A stretch of DNA of 64,000 nt from a bacterium (GTDB lineage Bacteria; Patescibacteriota; Minisyncoccia; Phycocordibacterales; UBA1006), in contig JAUIMI010000002.1 in the NCBI GenBank assembly GCA_030433255.1, positions 1-64,000 on the forward strand, read 5' to 3'. Positions 10,974 to 19,353 of the stretch are shown one piece after another (position 1 is the stretch's first letter; every line of letters begins with the position of its first letter). The notes beneath the pieces were generated by a model. That model had not been told where the DNA came from, made no database searches, and saw only the letters and a program-made list of their open reading frames with translations. The position numbers and the translations under genes are program-made.

Positions 10974-11204
10974 ATGGAAGATTTAAATTTTTATCAACAA
11001 ACAATTGTTATACTGGGAGCAATTATTTCTCCAATATATGCATACTTGAGCTATAAATCAGGTGTCATTCACCTAAGATACATGGGGATGAGACCAGACA
11101 TGATATACCACAAGGATAAGAACGGGCGTTCATTTTATTTAGGACTATCACTTTTGATACTATGTACATTGTTATGCTGGAGTCTTATCTTGGGAATTAT
11201 TTAA
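10974..11204 (+). CDS. Small two-helix membrane protein
   Basis: A 76-aa protein with a hydrophobic segment at each end (about 9-26 and 55-75) and a basic loop between them (YMGMRPDMIYHKDKNGR). No family recognised. It is monocistronic, lies between the surface-protein gene and a strong palindromic terminator, and diverges from the former. The ATG at 10974 gives an intact first membrane segment. Confidence 0.65.
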   Translation: MEDLNFYQQTIVILGAIISPIYAYLSYKSGVIHLRYMGMRPDMIYHKDKNGRSFYLGLSLLILCTLLCWSLILGII

Positions 11205-11225
11205 TAATTAAAACCACTCAAATAT

Positions 11226-11255
11226 AAAAACTATCTTGTATACAAGATAGTTTTT
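11226..11255. terminator. Perfect palindromic bidirectional terminator
   Basis: A 30-bp perfect palindrome with 15-bp arms (AAAAACTATCTTGTA and its complement), with T-runs on both strands. It separates the convergent genes ending at 11204 and 11257. Confidence 0.85.
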
Positions 11256-11256
11256 A

Positions 11257-12261
11257 TTATAAATGATGATCATTCATTACCATGAAAAAATTTTCAGGGT
11301 GCCATTCTACATCGCGAACTGATAGTTTCGGAGCAAGAGATGGATTTGAAGGGTAAGTATTACCGTCATGTTGTAATAAACGATATGAACCATTACTCCA
11401 CACCACTATATCTTTCCAAATATTTGGTTCTCGATAATTTTCGATGAGTATCGGTTTTCGAGTAACTGTAAATTTTGTTAAAATCCTATCACTGCTATCG
11501 ATAAGAACCATAGTACATCCACCGGAACCACAATAATCAGGACCCTCAAGAAAGAAAAGATACTCTTCAGTTTCCCAATTACTATCTGCATCAATATACT
11601 TTCCTGTTGCCGTTGTCGTATCCCTAAGATCAGAATCATTCATAATAGATGAAATACGATTATACATTTCATCTTCATCAAAATCATTAAAGCTTTCCCA
11701 TTGGGTATACATCTCATTAAGCCATTCATCAACAAGAGAACAGTCAATAGCTGATTCTGGATAGTCTGTATTCCAGATAACATCATCAAGATTTTCGTAG
11801 CTAACAATCTTTCCACCAAGTTGAGCCTCAGTGTATCCGCTGATTATAGAACCCTCTTCTAATTTCCAGATACGACTATTACTATGGTACATTCCTTCTC
11901 CATAAGAAGAGGTGATAGCTGTAATGGTTTTAGTTTCTTTATCATAAACACCTTGAATCGAAGAAACCCCACTGTCAGTTCCATATGGGTGATATCGAGA
12001 GTAACCCTCAACACTTTCTGGATTTGAAATATCAAACACTAACATCGAATACGAATATCCACCTGGATCATCTTCGTAGTATTGGTGAAAACTTCGGTCT
12101 CCAAAGCAAAAAATATTTTCATTTTTTTCAGTTTCTTCTACATGAGAAATATTTAAACCACGGGGAACTACTTCAGTATTTTTTGTTTTGTGTAGTTGTG
12201 AATAAGTAATAGCACCAATCCCAATAAGAATAATCAGAGTAATAAAATATTTTGGTTTCAT
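11257..12261 (-). CDS. Secreted or membrane-anchored protein, paralogue of 44622-45611
   Basis: A 334-aa protein with one N-terminal hydrophobic segment (about 5-22) and an extracytoplasmic domain. Conserved blocks shared with the second copy include FCFGDRSFHQY, GYSRYHPYGTDSGVSSI, GYTEAQLGG, DEWLNEMY, KYIDADSNWET, EGPDYCGSGGCT and VEWHPE. The CGSGGCT motif could form a disulfide. I do not recognise the function. No cysteine sits where a lipobox would need it. The gene is monocistronic between two terminators. The chromosomal position of this copy and the element-associated position of the other suggest one was captured (inference). Confidence 0.75.
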   Translation of the reverse strand: MKPKYFITLIILIGIGAITYSQLHKTKNTEVVPRGLNISHVEETEKNENIFCFGDRSFHQYYEDDPGGYSYSMLVFDISNPESVEGYSRYHPYGTDSGVSSIQGVYDKETKTITAITSSYGEGMYHSNSRIWKLEEGSIISGYTEAQLGGKIVSYENLDDVIWNTDYPESAIDCSLVDEWLNEMYTQWESFNDFDEDEMYNRISSIMNDSDLRDTTTATGKYIDADSNWETEEYLFFLEGPDYCGSGGCTMVLIDSSDRILTKFTVTRKPILIENYREPNIWKDIVVWSNGSYRLLQHDGNTYPSNPSLAPKLSVRDVEWHPENFFMVMNDHHL

Positions 12262-12293
12262 GCCTAACCATTATAACAAGAAAGTTAACTATA

Positions 12294-12614
12294 CTATAAA
12301 ATTGTACAGAAAGTAGATTCTATAAAACTCGAAAATAAGGAGATAGTAGCTATGTTTTGAACAATTAATAAGGGTATTCCTAATTGGAAATACCAAGTTC
12401 TGGTTTTATGGCGAAATACTAACATACCAAGGTACACCCCAACACTACCCCAAATAGCACCCAGAAAAAACATGATGCCTTCTGGGGTACGTTCTTCATT
12501 ATTTTTATGTACCGCCTTTCCTTTATCGCGAGCCATAACTATAAAAGAAAATACGTTAATTAAAATAAGAATAGTAATTATGATAGCCTCTATATTTTTA
12601 GTGCAAAATTCCAT
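12294..12614 (-). CDS. DUF1294 family membrane protein
   Basis: A 106-aa protein with three hydrophobic segments. The DUF1294 signature is visible: VMARDKGKAV, then RTPEG, an aromatic/Gly-rich helix (LGAIWGSVGVYLGM) and FRHKTR. The function of the family is unknown. The start at 12614 (MEFCTKN) is chosen because the longer in-frame ATG at 12698 would read back through the terminator of the RND gene. Confidence 0.8.
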   Translation of the reverse strand: MEFCTKNIEAIIITILILINVFSFIVMARDKGKAVHKNNEERTPEGIMFFLGAIWGSVGVYLGMLVFRHKTRTWYFQLGIPLLIVQNIATISLFSSFIESTFCTIL

Positions 12615-12633
12615 ATAGCTGAGTGTATCATGT

Positions 12634-12664
12634 AAAAAACACTTTCTAAAAGTGTTTTTTATTA
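12634..12664 (-). terminator. Terminator of the RND operon
   Basis: Stem AAAAAACACTT / AAGTGTTTTTT with a TCTA loop. The last codons and the stop of the RND gene (12646) lie inside the hairpin. Confidence 0.75.
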
Positions 12665-15600
12665 ACATTGAAGTACACATATAAAATTGGAAATACAACT
12701 AATGTCATTATGGTTGATAAAGATAGACCAAATATAATAGCCCAACCTAAACCAGACCAAACAGGATCAGAAATGATGGTTAAATTAGCAAGAACTGTTG
12801 TTAGTGAAGTTAGCATAATAGGTCTCAATCTAACTTTTCCTGCTTCAACAAGAGCTGTTATGTGATCAATTTTTGAATTCTTATTAATTAACTCAATAAA
12901 GTATTCAAGGTATAAAATTGCATTATTAACAACAATACCAATAAGAGCAATAAAACCAATAAGTGCTGTTGCTGTTAAGTATATGTTGAAACCTAAATCA
13001 AGTAAGGTAAAACCAAAGAGAATACCAACCAAACCTAAGGGTATCGTTACCATTATTAATCCGGGAACTAAAAAGGATTTATACTGAGCAACTAAAATAG
13101 CATAGACCAAAAATAATGCGGCAATCATCGCAATACCAAGATCTCTAAAATTACTTAAGGTCATGTCCCATTCACCATCAAATGTTAATTGGTGTTTATA
13201 TCCATCTTTTTCGATAACAAAAGTATTGAGTGATGTTTGAGAAACGGTATAACCTAAACTATTTAATGATTTAATCTCTTTAAAGCTATCTAATACAACG
13301 TACACGATAGATCTATTTTCAACTTCTCCAGTAATATATGAATATGTTTCACCATTCATACGGTAAATTGATTGATCGCTTTGAGTTCTTTCAATATCTA
13401 CAATTTCTGAGATAGGAATTAAATCTCCAGAATTATTTAATATTTTTAAGTTTAAGATATCATCAAAAGAGTTTCTTTCGTCTCTTGAAAATCCTATTTC
13501 AATAATGGAGTATTCATTTTTTTCATTATAGAACTGTGAAGTTGTGTAAGTTGAAGTTGCCGTTGAGATGATTGAATATAGGGATTCTAAAGGTATTCCA
13601 AGTGCTGAGAGGCTTCGGTGATTTACTTTCAATATATTTTTTTCAAATGGTTCTTCATTACTGATATCAACATCAACAAGCCCAGATACCTCTGAAAGTG
13701 AAGCATGAATATCTTCTAATAACTTTTGTCTTTCACCCACCTCTTCTCCATATAACTCAAGAACAAAGGTTGCCTGTACTGGAGGTCCAGGTGGATCTTC
13801 TAACACCTTAATAACAGTTCCATAAGGAATATTAATCTTTTCTATATTTGATCGAATTTGTTTTGTAAAATTAATAGAACTTAAATTTCTTTCTTTTTTT
13901 AGATTTATCCTTAGGGTTGATTGATTACTATTCGTTCTATTCTGAACACCCTTAAAGAGACCGTTAAAATCAGGAATAGGTGCTGCCCCTATAAAACTTT
14001 GGATGGAATTTACATCTTCATGTTTCATGATCTCATCAATAATATGTTGAGAAAATTTTTGATTAATTAAAATATCTGTACCACTTGGATAATCAATATG
14101 AACATAGACTTGATCCTTGTCTGCTTTGGGTAACATTTGAAAATGAACTATTCTCAGTAAAGGAAACGATAGAGCAACAATAAGAGAGAGAATAAGTCCA
14201 AGAAGTATTACCTTAATTTTTCTTTTGTTCGTTAAAATATTTGTTAATTTCTTTCCGTACCATGAACTTATTTTATTAAAATAACCATCTAAAGGAGCAA
14301 TTTCTTCCTTACTGTTTTTTGAAAAAACAAAATGCGCAACAAAAGGTGTGATAATAAAAGCCGTTAGTAGAGATATAGTTAGTGCCACAGGAACAAAAAA
14401 AGCAATCGGTCCCATATATGGTCCCATCATACCGGTAATAAACTTAACAGGAAAAAATACGACAATTGATGTTATTGTGGAAAGCACTAGCCCAACACCT
14501 ACCTGGTTAACTGCACTAACAACATTCTTGTGTATTGAATCTTCTCTATTTTCTCGGATATTACGATATATATTTTCAACAACAACAGTCGCTGAATCAA
14601 CGAGTAGTCCTAACGAAAGGATTAATGCAAAAAGCGTAATTCTATTTATGGTTTGACCCGCCAAAAAACCAGGAATAAAAACAAGTAAAAGAATAATTGG
14701 TATAGCAGCCATTACAATTGCTGCTGGACGTAAAGAGAGAAAAAGATATAAAACGAGCCCAACGATACCAATAGAAATAAGAAGATTTACCATTAGATTA
14801 TTTATTTCTTTTTTTGCGACACTACCGTTATCTCTTAAAAATGAAATTTTGATATTTTCTTGATTGAAAATTTCAGACACAGATGATTGAATATCACGAG
14901 ATACATTTATAGTATTTGTGCCTTTCTTTTTTGCAAAAGAAATAAAAACATTTTGATAATCATTTTCTCCGTTGTTATGGAATTCAATAAAATTATTTTT
15001 TTCGGTATATGAATGTTGAATAGTTGCGATATCAGATAACAGTATTCCAGGTTGGATAGAGATATCTTCTAAATCACTTGTTGTATAGATACGATTATCT
15101 AATTCAAGTGATATTTTTCGATACCCAGTACTAATATCAGATGCAAAAATTTTCTTATTTTGAGTTTCCAATGCAGCCAAGACCTCTGGAAGGGTTACAC
15201 CCAAAATCTGCATTTTTTCTTTTTCTAACTCAATACGAATGGATGGATTTTCTCCGCCGTAAACCTCAACACCAGAAACACCCTTTATCGTATTAAGTTC
15301 ATTAATATTTTCAAAAACAATTTCACGTAAATGATTTTGATCATACAATAAAGAGGAAATATTTACCGTAAGAATCGGAACATCATCTGGATTAATAGAA
15401 GCGATGTATGGATTTGAAATTCCAGGTTTTTTTATTTCTGTGTTTTCTAAAATCTTAGTAAAAATTTTAGTCTTAGCATCTTCTTCGTTTTCGCCAACGT
15501 GAAACATTGCAGTAACCAAAGAATATCCCCCTGAAAAAGATTGAGATTGAACCTTATCAATTCCAGGAATTTCTCGTATATCTTGAACAATTTTTTTACT

Positions 15601-15822
15601 AACAAAATTATCTACTTCATCTGCGCTGGCTCCAAAATACTCTGTTGTAATAACAAATGCAGGACGTATAACTTCTGGATTGTACTGTTTTGGTGTTATT
15701 ACATATGATATGAAACCAATAACAATAGCTGAAAAAAGTACGATTAAAGAAAGTGGTTTATTGGTTGTGAAAATATGAGCAAGATAACCAAAAAAATTAC
15801 TGTAGTGTTTTTCTTTGCTCAT
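12646..15822 (-). CDS. RND-family efflux transporter (AcrB/HAE1-like)
   Basis: A 1058-aa inner-membrane pump with the internal duplication of RND proteins: TM1 at about 25-45, a large periplasmic loop, six TMs (about 340-540), a second loop and a final TM bundle (about 870-1050). The TM4 motif is GLLVDSATVVVEN, so only one of the usual two aspartates remains. The TM10 motif is GIVVNNAILYLEY, with Asn in place of the AcrB lysine. It is driven by the proton gradient in known relatives. It starts 4 nt after the adaptor gene and shares its promoter. If the organism has a single membrane, export to the outside rather than across an outer membrane is expected (inference). Confidence 0.92.
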   Translation of the reverse strand: MSKEKHYSNFFGYLAHIFTTNKPLSLIVLFSAIVIGFISYVITPKQYNPEVIRPAFVITTEYFGASADEVDNFVSKKIVQDIREIPGIDKVQSQSFSGGYSLVTAMFHVGENEEDAKTKIFTKILENTEIKKPGISNPYIASINPDDVPILTVNISSLLYDQNHLREIVFENINELNTIKGVSGVEVYGGENPSIRIELEKEKMQILGVTLPEVLAALETQNKKIFASDISTGYRKISLELDNRIYTTSDLEDISIQPGILLSDIATIQHSYTEKNNFIEFHNNGENDYQNVFISFAKKKGTNTINVSRDIQSSVSEIFNQENIKISFLRDNGSVAKKEINNLMVNLLISIGIVGLVLYLFLSLRPAAIVMAAIPIILLLVFIPGFLAGQTINRITLFALILSLGLLVDSATVVVENIYRNIRENREDSIHKNVVSAVNQVGVGLVLSTITSIVVFFPVKFITGMMGPYMGPIAFFVPVALTISLLTAFIITPFVAHFVFSKNSKEEIAPLDGYFNKISSWYGKKLTNILTNKRKIKVILLGLILSLIVALSFPLLRIVHFQMLPKADKDQVYVHIDYPSGTDILINQKFSQHIIDEIMKHEDVNSIQSFIGAAPIPDFNGLFKGVQNRTNSNQSTLRINLKKERNLSSINFTKQIRSNIEKINIPYGTVIKVLEDPPGPPVQATFVLELYGEEVGERQKLLEDIHASLSEVSGLVDVDISNEEPFEKNILKVNHRSLSALGIPLESLYSIISTATSTYTTSQFYNEKNEYSIIEIGFSRDERNSFDDILNLKILNNSGDLIPISEIVDIERTQSDQSIYRMNGETYSYITGEVENRSIVYVVLDSFKEIKSLNSLGYTVSQTSLNTFVIEKDGYKHQLTFDGEWDMTLSNFRDLGIAMIAALFLVYAILVAQYKSFLVPGLIMVTIPLGLVGILFGFTLLDLGFNIYLTATALIGFIALIGIVVNNAILYLEYFIELINKNSKIDHITALVEAGKVRLRPIMLTSLTTVLANLTIISDPVWSGLGWAIIFGLSLSTIMTLVVFPILYVYFNVNKKHF

Positions 15823-15826
15823 ACAT

Positions 15827-17245
15827 TTATTTTTTAAGATGTGGAAGTGTTATTTCACCACCACAAATATTAGAATTAAAATCGACCCAATAAAAATCAA
15901 AGTCTTCTTCATGGATTCTGATTTTTTTTTGATCACCCTCACAAACAATGAAAGGTCCATAGTAACCAAATCCAACAAACTCTCTTGGAATCTTTTGGAA
16001 GATTTGATTCAATTCAATAGTTAATTCACCAATTTCTCCACCAATAAAAGAAACATCACTATCATTAAAAACAAACTTAACAACTTTACTTTGGTTCGTT
16101 GATTGAGAATTATCAACAAAAGAACTTATAGAAACTTGATGCTCTTCGTTCCCTATTGTCACCTGTGCAGTTTGACCTATTGATAATTGTGAACGCTGGT
16201 ATACTGGCATTTCCACGACAAATTCAAAATTTTTAGAAATTATACGTCCAAAATTTTTAGAAGGAGAAATCAAAGATCCTACATCTAAATATAATTCTTC
16301 TATTTTTCCATCAACAGGTGCGAAGAGTGTCGTTTTATCAAGAGCAATGCGAGCAGCTTCAACAGCAAGCCCAGCCTGAGAGACTAATTTTTCTTGATAA
16401 CGAATATCATTCACATCAACAGTTGATTGTTTCAATGCGAGTTTCTTACCAGAGAGTGCTAGCTCATATTCTTTCTTTGCCTGAGTTGCCTGAGGACTAC
16501 GAGTATTTGGAACAGGAATAATCCATTCATTTTTTTCTGAAAAATCCTCATTAAAAATAATTTCTAAGCCACAATTACCTAGTTTAACTGGGTAATTGAT
16601 AGATACTGTTTGACGACCCGTTTCCAAACCGTCTATTAGAAATGATGCACCCTCTGGACCATTTGAAGAATAGACTTGAATATGATATTCACCTTCCTCG
16701 TTACATGAATAGTTTCCTGAGATTACTGGTGCTAATTCCTCTTCATCAAAATCATAGGGATAAGCCCTTAAATCTGTATTAAAATAATTATTTTTTGCAG
16801 CTTCAATAACAGAATCTTGTGTTTCCGAAACACGAGATAATATAGAATCTGAATCATTTACATTATTATTCTGTTTCATTTTTTCAAGTTGTAAATGAGC
16901 TGATTCATATGACACCTGTGCATTTTTAAGTGCTAATCTTTGATTAATATTTTCAATTTGTGCAATCTTTTGACCACGTTCGACATAGTCACCCTCATCA
17001 ACAAAAATCTCTTTAATAACTCCATTAGTTTCTGGATTTAGATAAATTTCTTCAACTGGCTTAACAAAGCCTGAAAAAAGAACGGTATTCACATCTTCAT
17101 TTTCTTGTATGAAAAAAGATGGCTCATTGAATTCATTCACAACAACCTCCGTTGAAGAAAATTTAGGTAAAACAAAAACAACAACAAGTACTGTAAAAAA
17201 TCCAATAAAATAAATTTTATTTATATTATTTTTTATAAATTTCAT
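15827..17245 (-). CDS. RND adaptor (HlyD/AcrA membrane-fusion protein)
   Basis: A 472-aa periplasmic adaptor anchored by one N-terminal segment (about 10-27). The lipoyl half-motifs are GVIKEIFVDEGDYVERGQ (about 75-92) and LFAPVDGKIEELYLDVG, flanking an alpha-helical hairpin. The hairpin is interrupted by an atypical beta-rich insert (about 160-245) with cysteines in NYSCNEE and LGNCGLE. The C-terminal beta-barrel and membrane-proximal domain follow, with more cysteines. First gene of the efflux operon. The -10 box ends 7 nt before this ATG, so the mRNA is probably leaderless, and the promoter spacer contains the CsoR/CstR-type operator. Confidence 0.88.
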   Translation of the reverse strand: MKFIKNNINKIYFIGFFTVLVVVFVLPKFSSTEVVVNEFNEPSFFIQENEDVNTVLFSGFVKPVEEIYLNPETNGVIKEIFVDEGDYVERGQKIAQIENINQRLALKNAQVSYESAHLQLEKMKQNNNVNDSDSILSRVSETQDSVIEAAKNNYFNTDLRAYPYDFDEEELAPVISGNYSCNEEGEYHIQVYSSNGPEGASFLIDGLETGRQTVSINYPVKLGNCGLEIIFNEDFSEKNEWIIPVPNTRSPQATQAKKEYELALSGKKLALKQSTVDVNDIRYQEKLVSQAGLAVEAARIALDKTTLFAPVDGKIEELYLDVGSLISPSKNFGRIISKNFEFVVEMPVYQRSQLSIGQTAQVTIGNEEHQVSISSFVDNSQSTNQSKVVKFVFNDSDVSFIGGEIGELTIELNQIFQKIPREFVGFGYYGPFIVCEGDQKKIRIHEEDFDFYWVDFNSNICGGEITLPHLKK

Positions 17246-17252
17246 ACCTTGA

Positions 17253-17303
17253 ATTATATACCCCTATGGGTATATTGCAAGTTTGGTAAAAAACGTATAT
17301 TAT
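17253..17303. promoter_or_regulatory. Divergent promoters with CsoR/CstR-type operator
   Basis: Minus strand: TTGCAA (17275-17280), a 16-bp spacer and TATAAT (17253-17258). The spacer is filled by the inverted repeat ATATACCC / GGGTATAT (17256-17275), which has the C-tract/G-tract form of CsoR-family operators. Plus strand: the same self-complementary TTGCAA serves as -35, with TATTAT (17298-17303) as -10, ending 7 nt before the regulator ATG. Confidence 0.75.
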
Positions 17304-17310
17304 TTTATAT

Positions 17311-17577
17311 ATGAATAATAAAGAAAAATTGTTGTTAAAAATAGATCATCGTTTTAATCGAGTTGTTGGTCAAATAAAAGCAATACAAAAACATATACAA
17401 GAAAATCCAGATGCAAATTGTAAGGATATTGTGTTCCAGATAAAAGCAACACGAAAGGCGCTCAAGAAAATATCAGATACACTCATTGAACAAAAAATTA
17501 ACCAATGTGTTGATATCAACAAAAAAGAATTTATTCATCTCAAGGAATCGCTAGAGATTCTTACCAAAGAATATTAG
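17311..17577 (+). CDS. CsoR/CstR-family repressor, CstR-like by its ligands
   Basis: An 88-aa all-helical DUF156 regulator with the RVVGQIKAI signature (about 17-25). Copper CsoR uses Cys-x24-His-x3-Cys. Here Cys37 and Cys66 are present but position 62 is Lys, the pattern of the persulfide sensor CstR. The next gene, a DUF2892 protein of the type found in CstR operons and rhodanese fusions, supports sulfur sensing. The operator lies in the promoter of the divergent RND operon, so it probably represses the pump and perhaps itself. The sulfide/persulfide inducer is inference. Confidence 0.85.
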   Translation: MNNKEKLLLKIDHRFNRVVGQIKAIQKHIQENPDANCKDIVFQIKATRKALKKISDTLIEQKINQCVDINKKEFIHLKESLEILTKEY

Positions 17578-17578
17578 T

Positions 17579-17812
17579 ATGAAAAATATATATAGAATAG
17601 AAACTAATAATTGGTATATAGAACGAATCATTTTTCTCGTTGCTGGAATACTAATATTAACAGGGGTTATTTTAAGCCTTCTGGTAAACAGTAATTGGTT
17701 AATTTTAGTAGTATTAGTTGGGGTAATGATGGTTGTGTTCTCAATAACAGGATACTGCCCTATGGCAATCCTATTACATAAAATTGGTAAAAAGGGCAAA
17801 TGTAATAGATAA
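17579..17812 (+). CDS. DUF2892 (YgaP-type) membrane protein
   Basis: A 77-aa protein with two membrane segments (about 18-36 and 41-57), N-terminal NWYIERI and the typical TGYCPM motif near the second helix end, matching DUF2892. The domain also occurs as the membrane part of rhodanese YgaP and in sulfide-detoxification operons. The start lies one base after the regulator stop, so it is co-transcribed. The Cys in TGYCP is the likely functional residue (inference). Confidence 0.82.
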   Translation: MKNIYRIETNNWYIERIIFLVAGILILTGVILSLLVNSNWLILVVLVGVMMVVFSITGYCPMAILLHKIGKKGKCNR

Positions 17813-17828
17813 TTCTTTGAATTTAGTA

Positions 17829-17857
17829 CAAAAAAGCACTCAATGAGTGCTTTTTTG
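17829..17857 (+). terminator. Terminator of the CstR-like operon
   Basis: Stem AAAAAAGCACTCA / GAGTGCTTTTTT with a short loop. The hairpin and about 45 bp after it closely resemble the terminator and trailer of tRNA-His at 61543-61617. Confidence 0.8.
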
Positions 17858-17882
17858 TTTGTACTGAAACAAGAGAATAGAC

Positions 17883-17950
17883 TTTCTCGTGCTAGCACTA
17901 AATGAGGGTGCGTTCCGCAGATGCGACCATGGCAATTCATTACCCTGAAA
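17883..17950. repeat. Dispersed repeat, tRNA-His-trailer-like copy
   Basis: Contains CTCGTGCTAGCACTAAAT followed by GGGTGCG and the ATGCGACC... AATTCATT block shared with 29767-29815. The core GTGCTAGCAC is a perfect palindrome. The gene-free stretch 17858-18076 otherwise shows nothing. Confidence 0.7.
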
Positions 17951-18076
17951 TGTTTTTTCATATTTTTCAAGCAGTGTAATAGTTGTTATATCAGTTACTG
18001 TCTAAGGGCGTACAAGAGGACGGAGTCACTAGCTTCACTTCCAACTAATAAATACACCTAAATATGTCTGTATGTT

Positions 18077-18601
18077 TTATGCTATAGATTTCAATTCCAC
18101 TTGAATATCAAACACCACCGTATCACTCACCACTACACCACCTGTTTCTAATGCTGCACTCCACGTAAGCCCAAAATCTTGTCGATTAATAGATCCCTTA
18201 AATTCAAATCCTGCAACCTTTCCACCGTCCATGCCTGACCCAACACCTTCAAAATCAACATCAAGTTTTACTTCCTTGGTAACCCCTTTAATAGTCAAAT
18301 CACCTGTAACAGTAAATTGATCGCCACTTTTTATAAATGACTTTGAAAAAAAAGTAAGTTCTGGAAATTGTGCTGTGTCAAAAAAATCAGCTGATTGTAG
18401 ATGTCCATCTCGCCCTTCATCCCCAGTAGTAATACTTGCCGTTTTTGCAGAAAAAGAAATCTCTGCATTTTCAAATGTATCATCAGCTGCCGTCACTGTT
18501 CCCGAAAAATCAGAAAAAGAACCTTTTGCTGTAGAAACCATTAAATGTTTTACCTTAAACCCGACATACGAGTGTGCTTTGTCAATACTCCATGTATTCA
18601 T
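18077..18601 (-). CDS. YceI-family lipid-binding protein
   Basis: A 174-aa lipocalin-like beta-barrel of the YceI family, recognised by WSIDKAHSYVGFKVKHLMVS at the N-terminus, GDEGRDGHL and SADFFDTAQFPELTF, TVTGDLTIKGVT and the FGLTW motif. Known members bind polyprenoid-type lipids. There is no signal peptide, so this one is cytoplasmic. It diverges from an HxlR regulator, which likely controls it. Codon use looks somewhat less AT-rich than its neighbours. Confidence 0.92.
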   Translation of the reverse strand: MNTWSIDKAHSYVGFKVKHLMVSTAKGSFSDFSGTVTAADDTFENAEISFSAKTASITTGDEGRDGHLQSADFFDTAQFPELTFFSKSFIKSGDQFTVTGDLTIKGVTKEVKLDVDFEGVGSGMDGGKVAGFEFKGSINRQDFGLTWSAALETGGVVVSDTVVFDIQVELKSIA

Positions 18602-18627
18602 AAATATAAAAAATTAAACTAATAGAT

Positions 18628-18717
18628 TACCTTGTTAGGTAGTTTATACAGTATATCAATCCACTTTACTTTGTAAAGTAGATTGAATAATTAAAAAATA
18701 TTTCTATATGCTATAGT
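18628..18717. promoter_or_regulatory. Divergent YceI/HxlR control region
   Basis: Two inverted repeats: TACCT-TGTT-AGGTA (18628-18641) and ACTTTAC-TTT-GTAAAGT (18663-18679), candidate HxlR sites. TATAGT (18712-18717) is a -10 box ending 6 nt before the HxlR ATG. Confidence 0.55.
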
Positions 18718-18723
18718 ACTTTT

Positions 18724-19011
18724 ATGAAAAAAACGGATGAAAAAAAATGCCCTATAACCGCAATTGCAGAACTTCTTTCTGACACATGGACTATTCGTAT
18801 TATTCACAGCTTCTTAAAACAAGAAAAAAATAGGTTTTGTGAATTGGAACAACAGTTAGATGGAATTAGCACTCGAACTCTTACGTTAAAATTAAAATAC
18901 CTTGAAGATAAAAATATTATTCAAAAAATTGATCAAGGTTACATAATTACCTCTCGTGGAAAAAAGTTACAACCTATTATCGAAGAAATGGAAAAATTTA
19001 CTCAAAAATAA
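18724..19011 (+). CDS. HxlR-family transcriptional regulator
   Basis: A 95-aa winged-helix protein. The N-terminal CPITAIAELLSDTWT matches the HxlR start, including the cysteine used for redox sensing in some relatives (HypR, QorR). A recognition helix follows (GISTRTLTLKLKYLED) and then the wing (GYIITSRGKKL). It probably autoregulates and controls the divergent YceI gene. The -10 box abuts the ATG, which implies a leaderless mRNA. Confidence 0.9.
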   Translation: MKKTDEKKCPITAIAELLSDTWTIRIIHSFLKQEKNRFCELEQQLDGISTRTLTLKLKYLEDKNIIQKIDQGYIITSRGKKLQPIIEEMEKFTQK

Positions 19012-19288
19012 AACAAATCAGATCTGGGTTTCTCCAAACTCAAATGGAGGATGGAGAGTACATAAAGCTAATGCAAAAAGAGACAGTTCAGACCCTTACA
19101 AAAAACAAGCCATCTTAAAAGCAACTCAAATAGCAAGAAATCAAAGATCAGAATTAAAAGTACAAAATAAAGATGGGAAAATATCTCAATCAAATTCATT
19201 TGGAAGAGATCCATTTCCTCCAAAGGATAGAAAACAAGTCAAAACAAAAACCCTCAGTTTCCTGAGAGTTTTTGTTTTGACTAACTGA
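18956..19288 (+). CDS. DUF2188 protein
   Basis: The domain runs from about 19017 (IWVSPNSNGGW) to DPFPPKD near 19222 and matches DUF2188. The function of the family is unknown. The only conventional start in frame is a GTG at 18956, inside the HxlR gene (56-nt overlap); a non-canonical start nearer 19017 is possible. The last codons run through the terminator hairpin, so the natural end may differ. A second DUF2188 gene is at 30898-31137. Confidence 0.6.
   Translation: MEKSYNLLSKKWKNLLKNKTNQIWVSPNSNGGWRVHKANAKRDSSDPYKKQAILKATQIARNQRSELKVQNKDGKISQSNSFGRDPFPPKDRKQVKTKTLSFLRVFVLTN
19237..19281 (+). terminator. Terminator with a long stem
   Basis: Arms AGTCAAAACAAAAAC...CTCAG and CTGAGAG...TTGTTTTGACT pair over about 20 bp. 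It is followed at 19291-19312 by another CCTTCTCGTGCTAG-type dispersed repeat. Confidence 0.75.
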
Positions 19289-19290
19289 GA

Positions 19291-19312
19291 CCTTCTCGTG
19301 CTAGCGCTAAAT
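19291..19312. repeat. Dispersed CCTTCTCGTG repeat copy
   Basis: CCTTCTCGTGCTAGCGCTAA, one mismatch from the copies at 42807 and 61597. Confidence 0.7.
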
Positions 19313-19353
19313 AGGGTCGGTTTGTGGGGGAGTACACGGAACATTTATAAAAA

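Noticed and set aside
17311-17577. Copper sensor CsoR
   Set aside because: The copper-ligand His is Lys; the neighbouring DUF2892 gene fits persulfide sensing better, though ligand is unproven.
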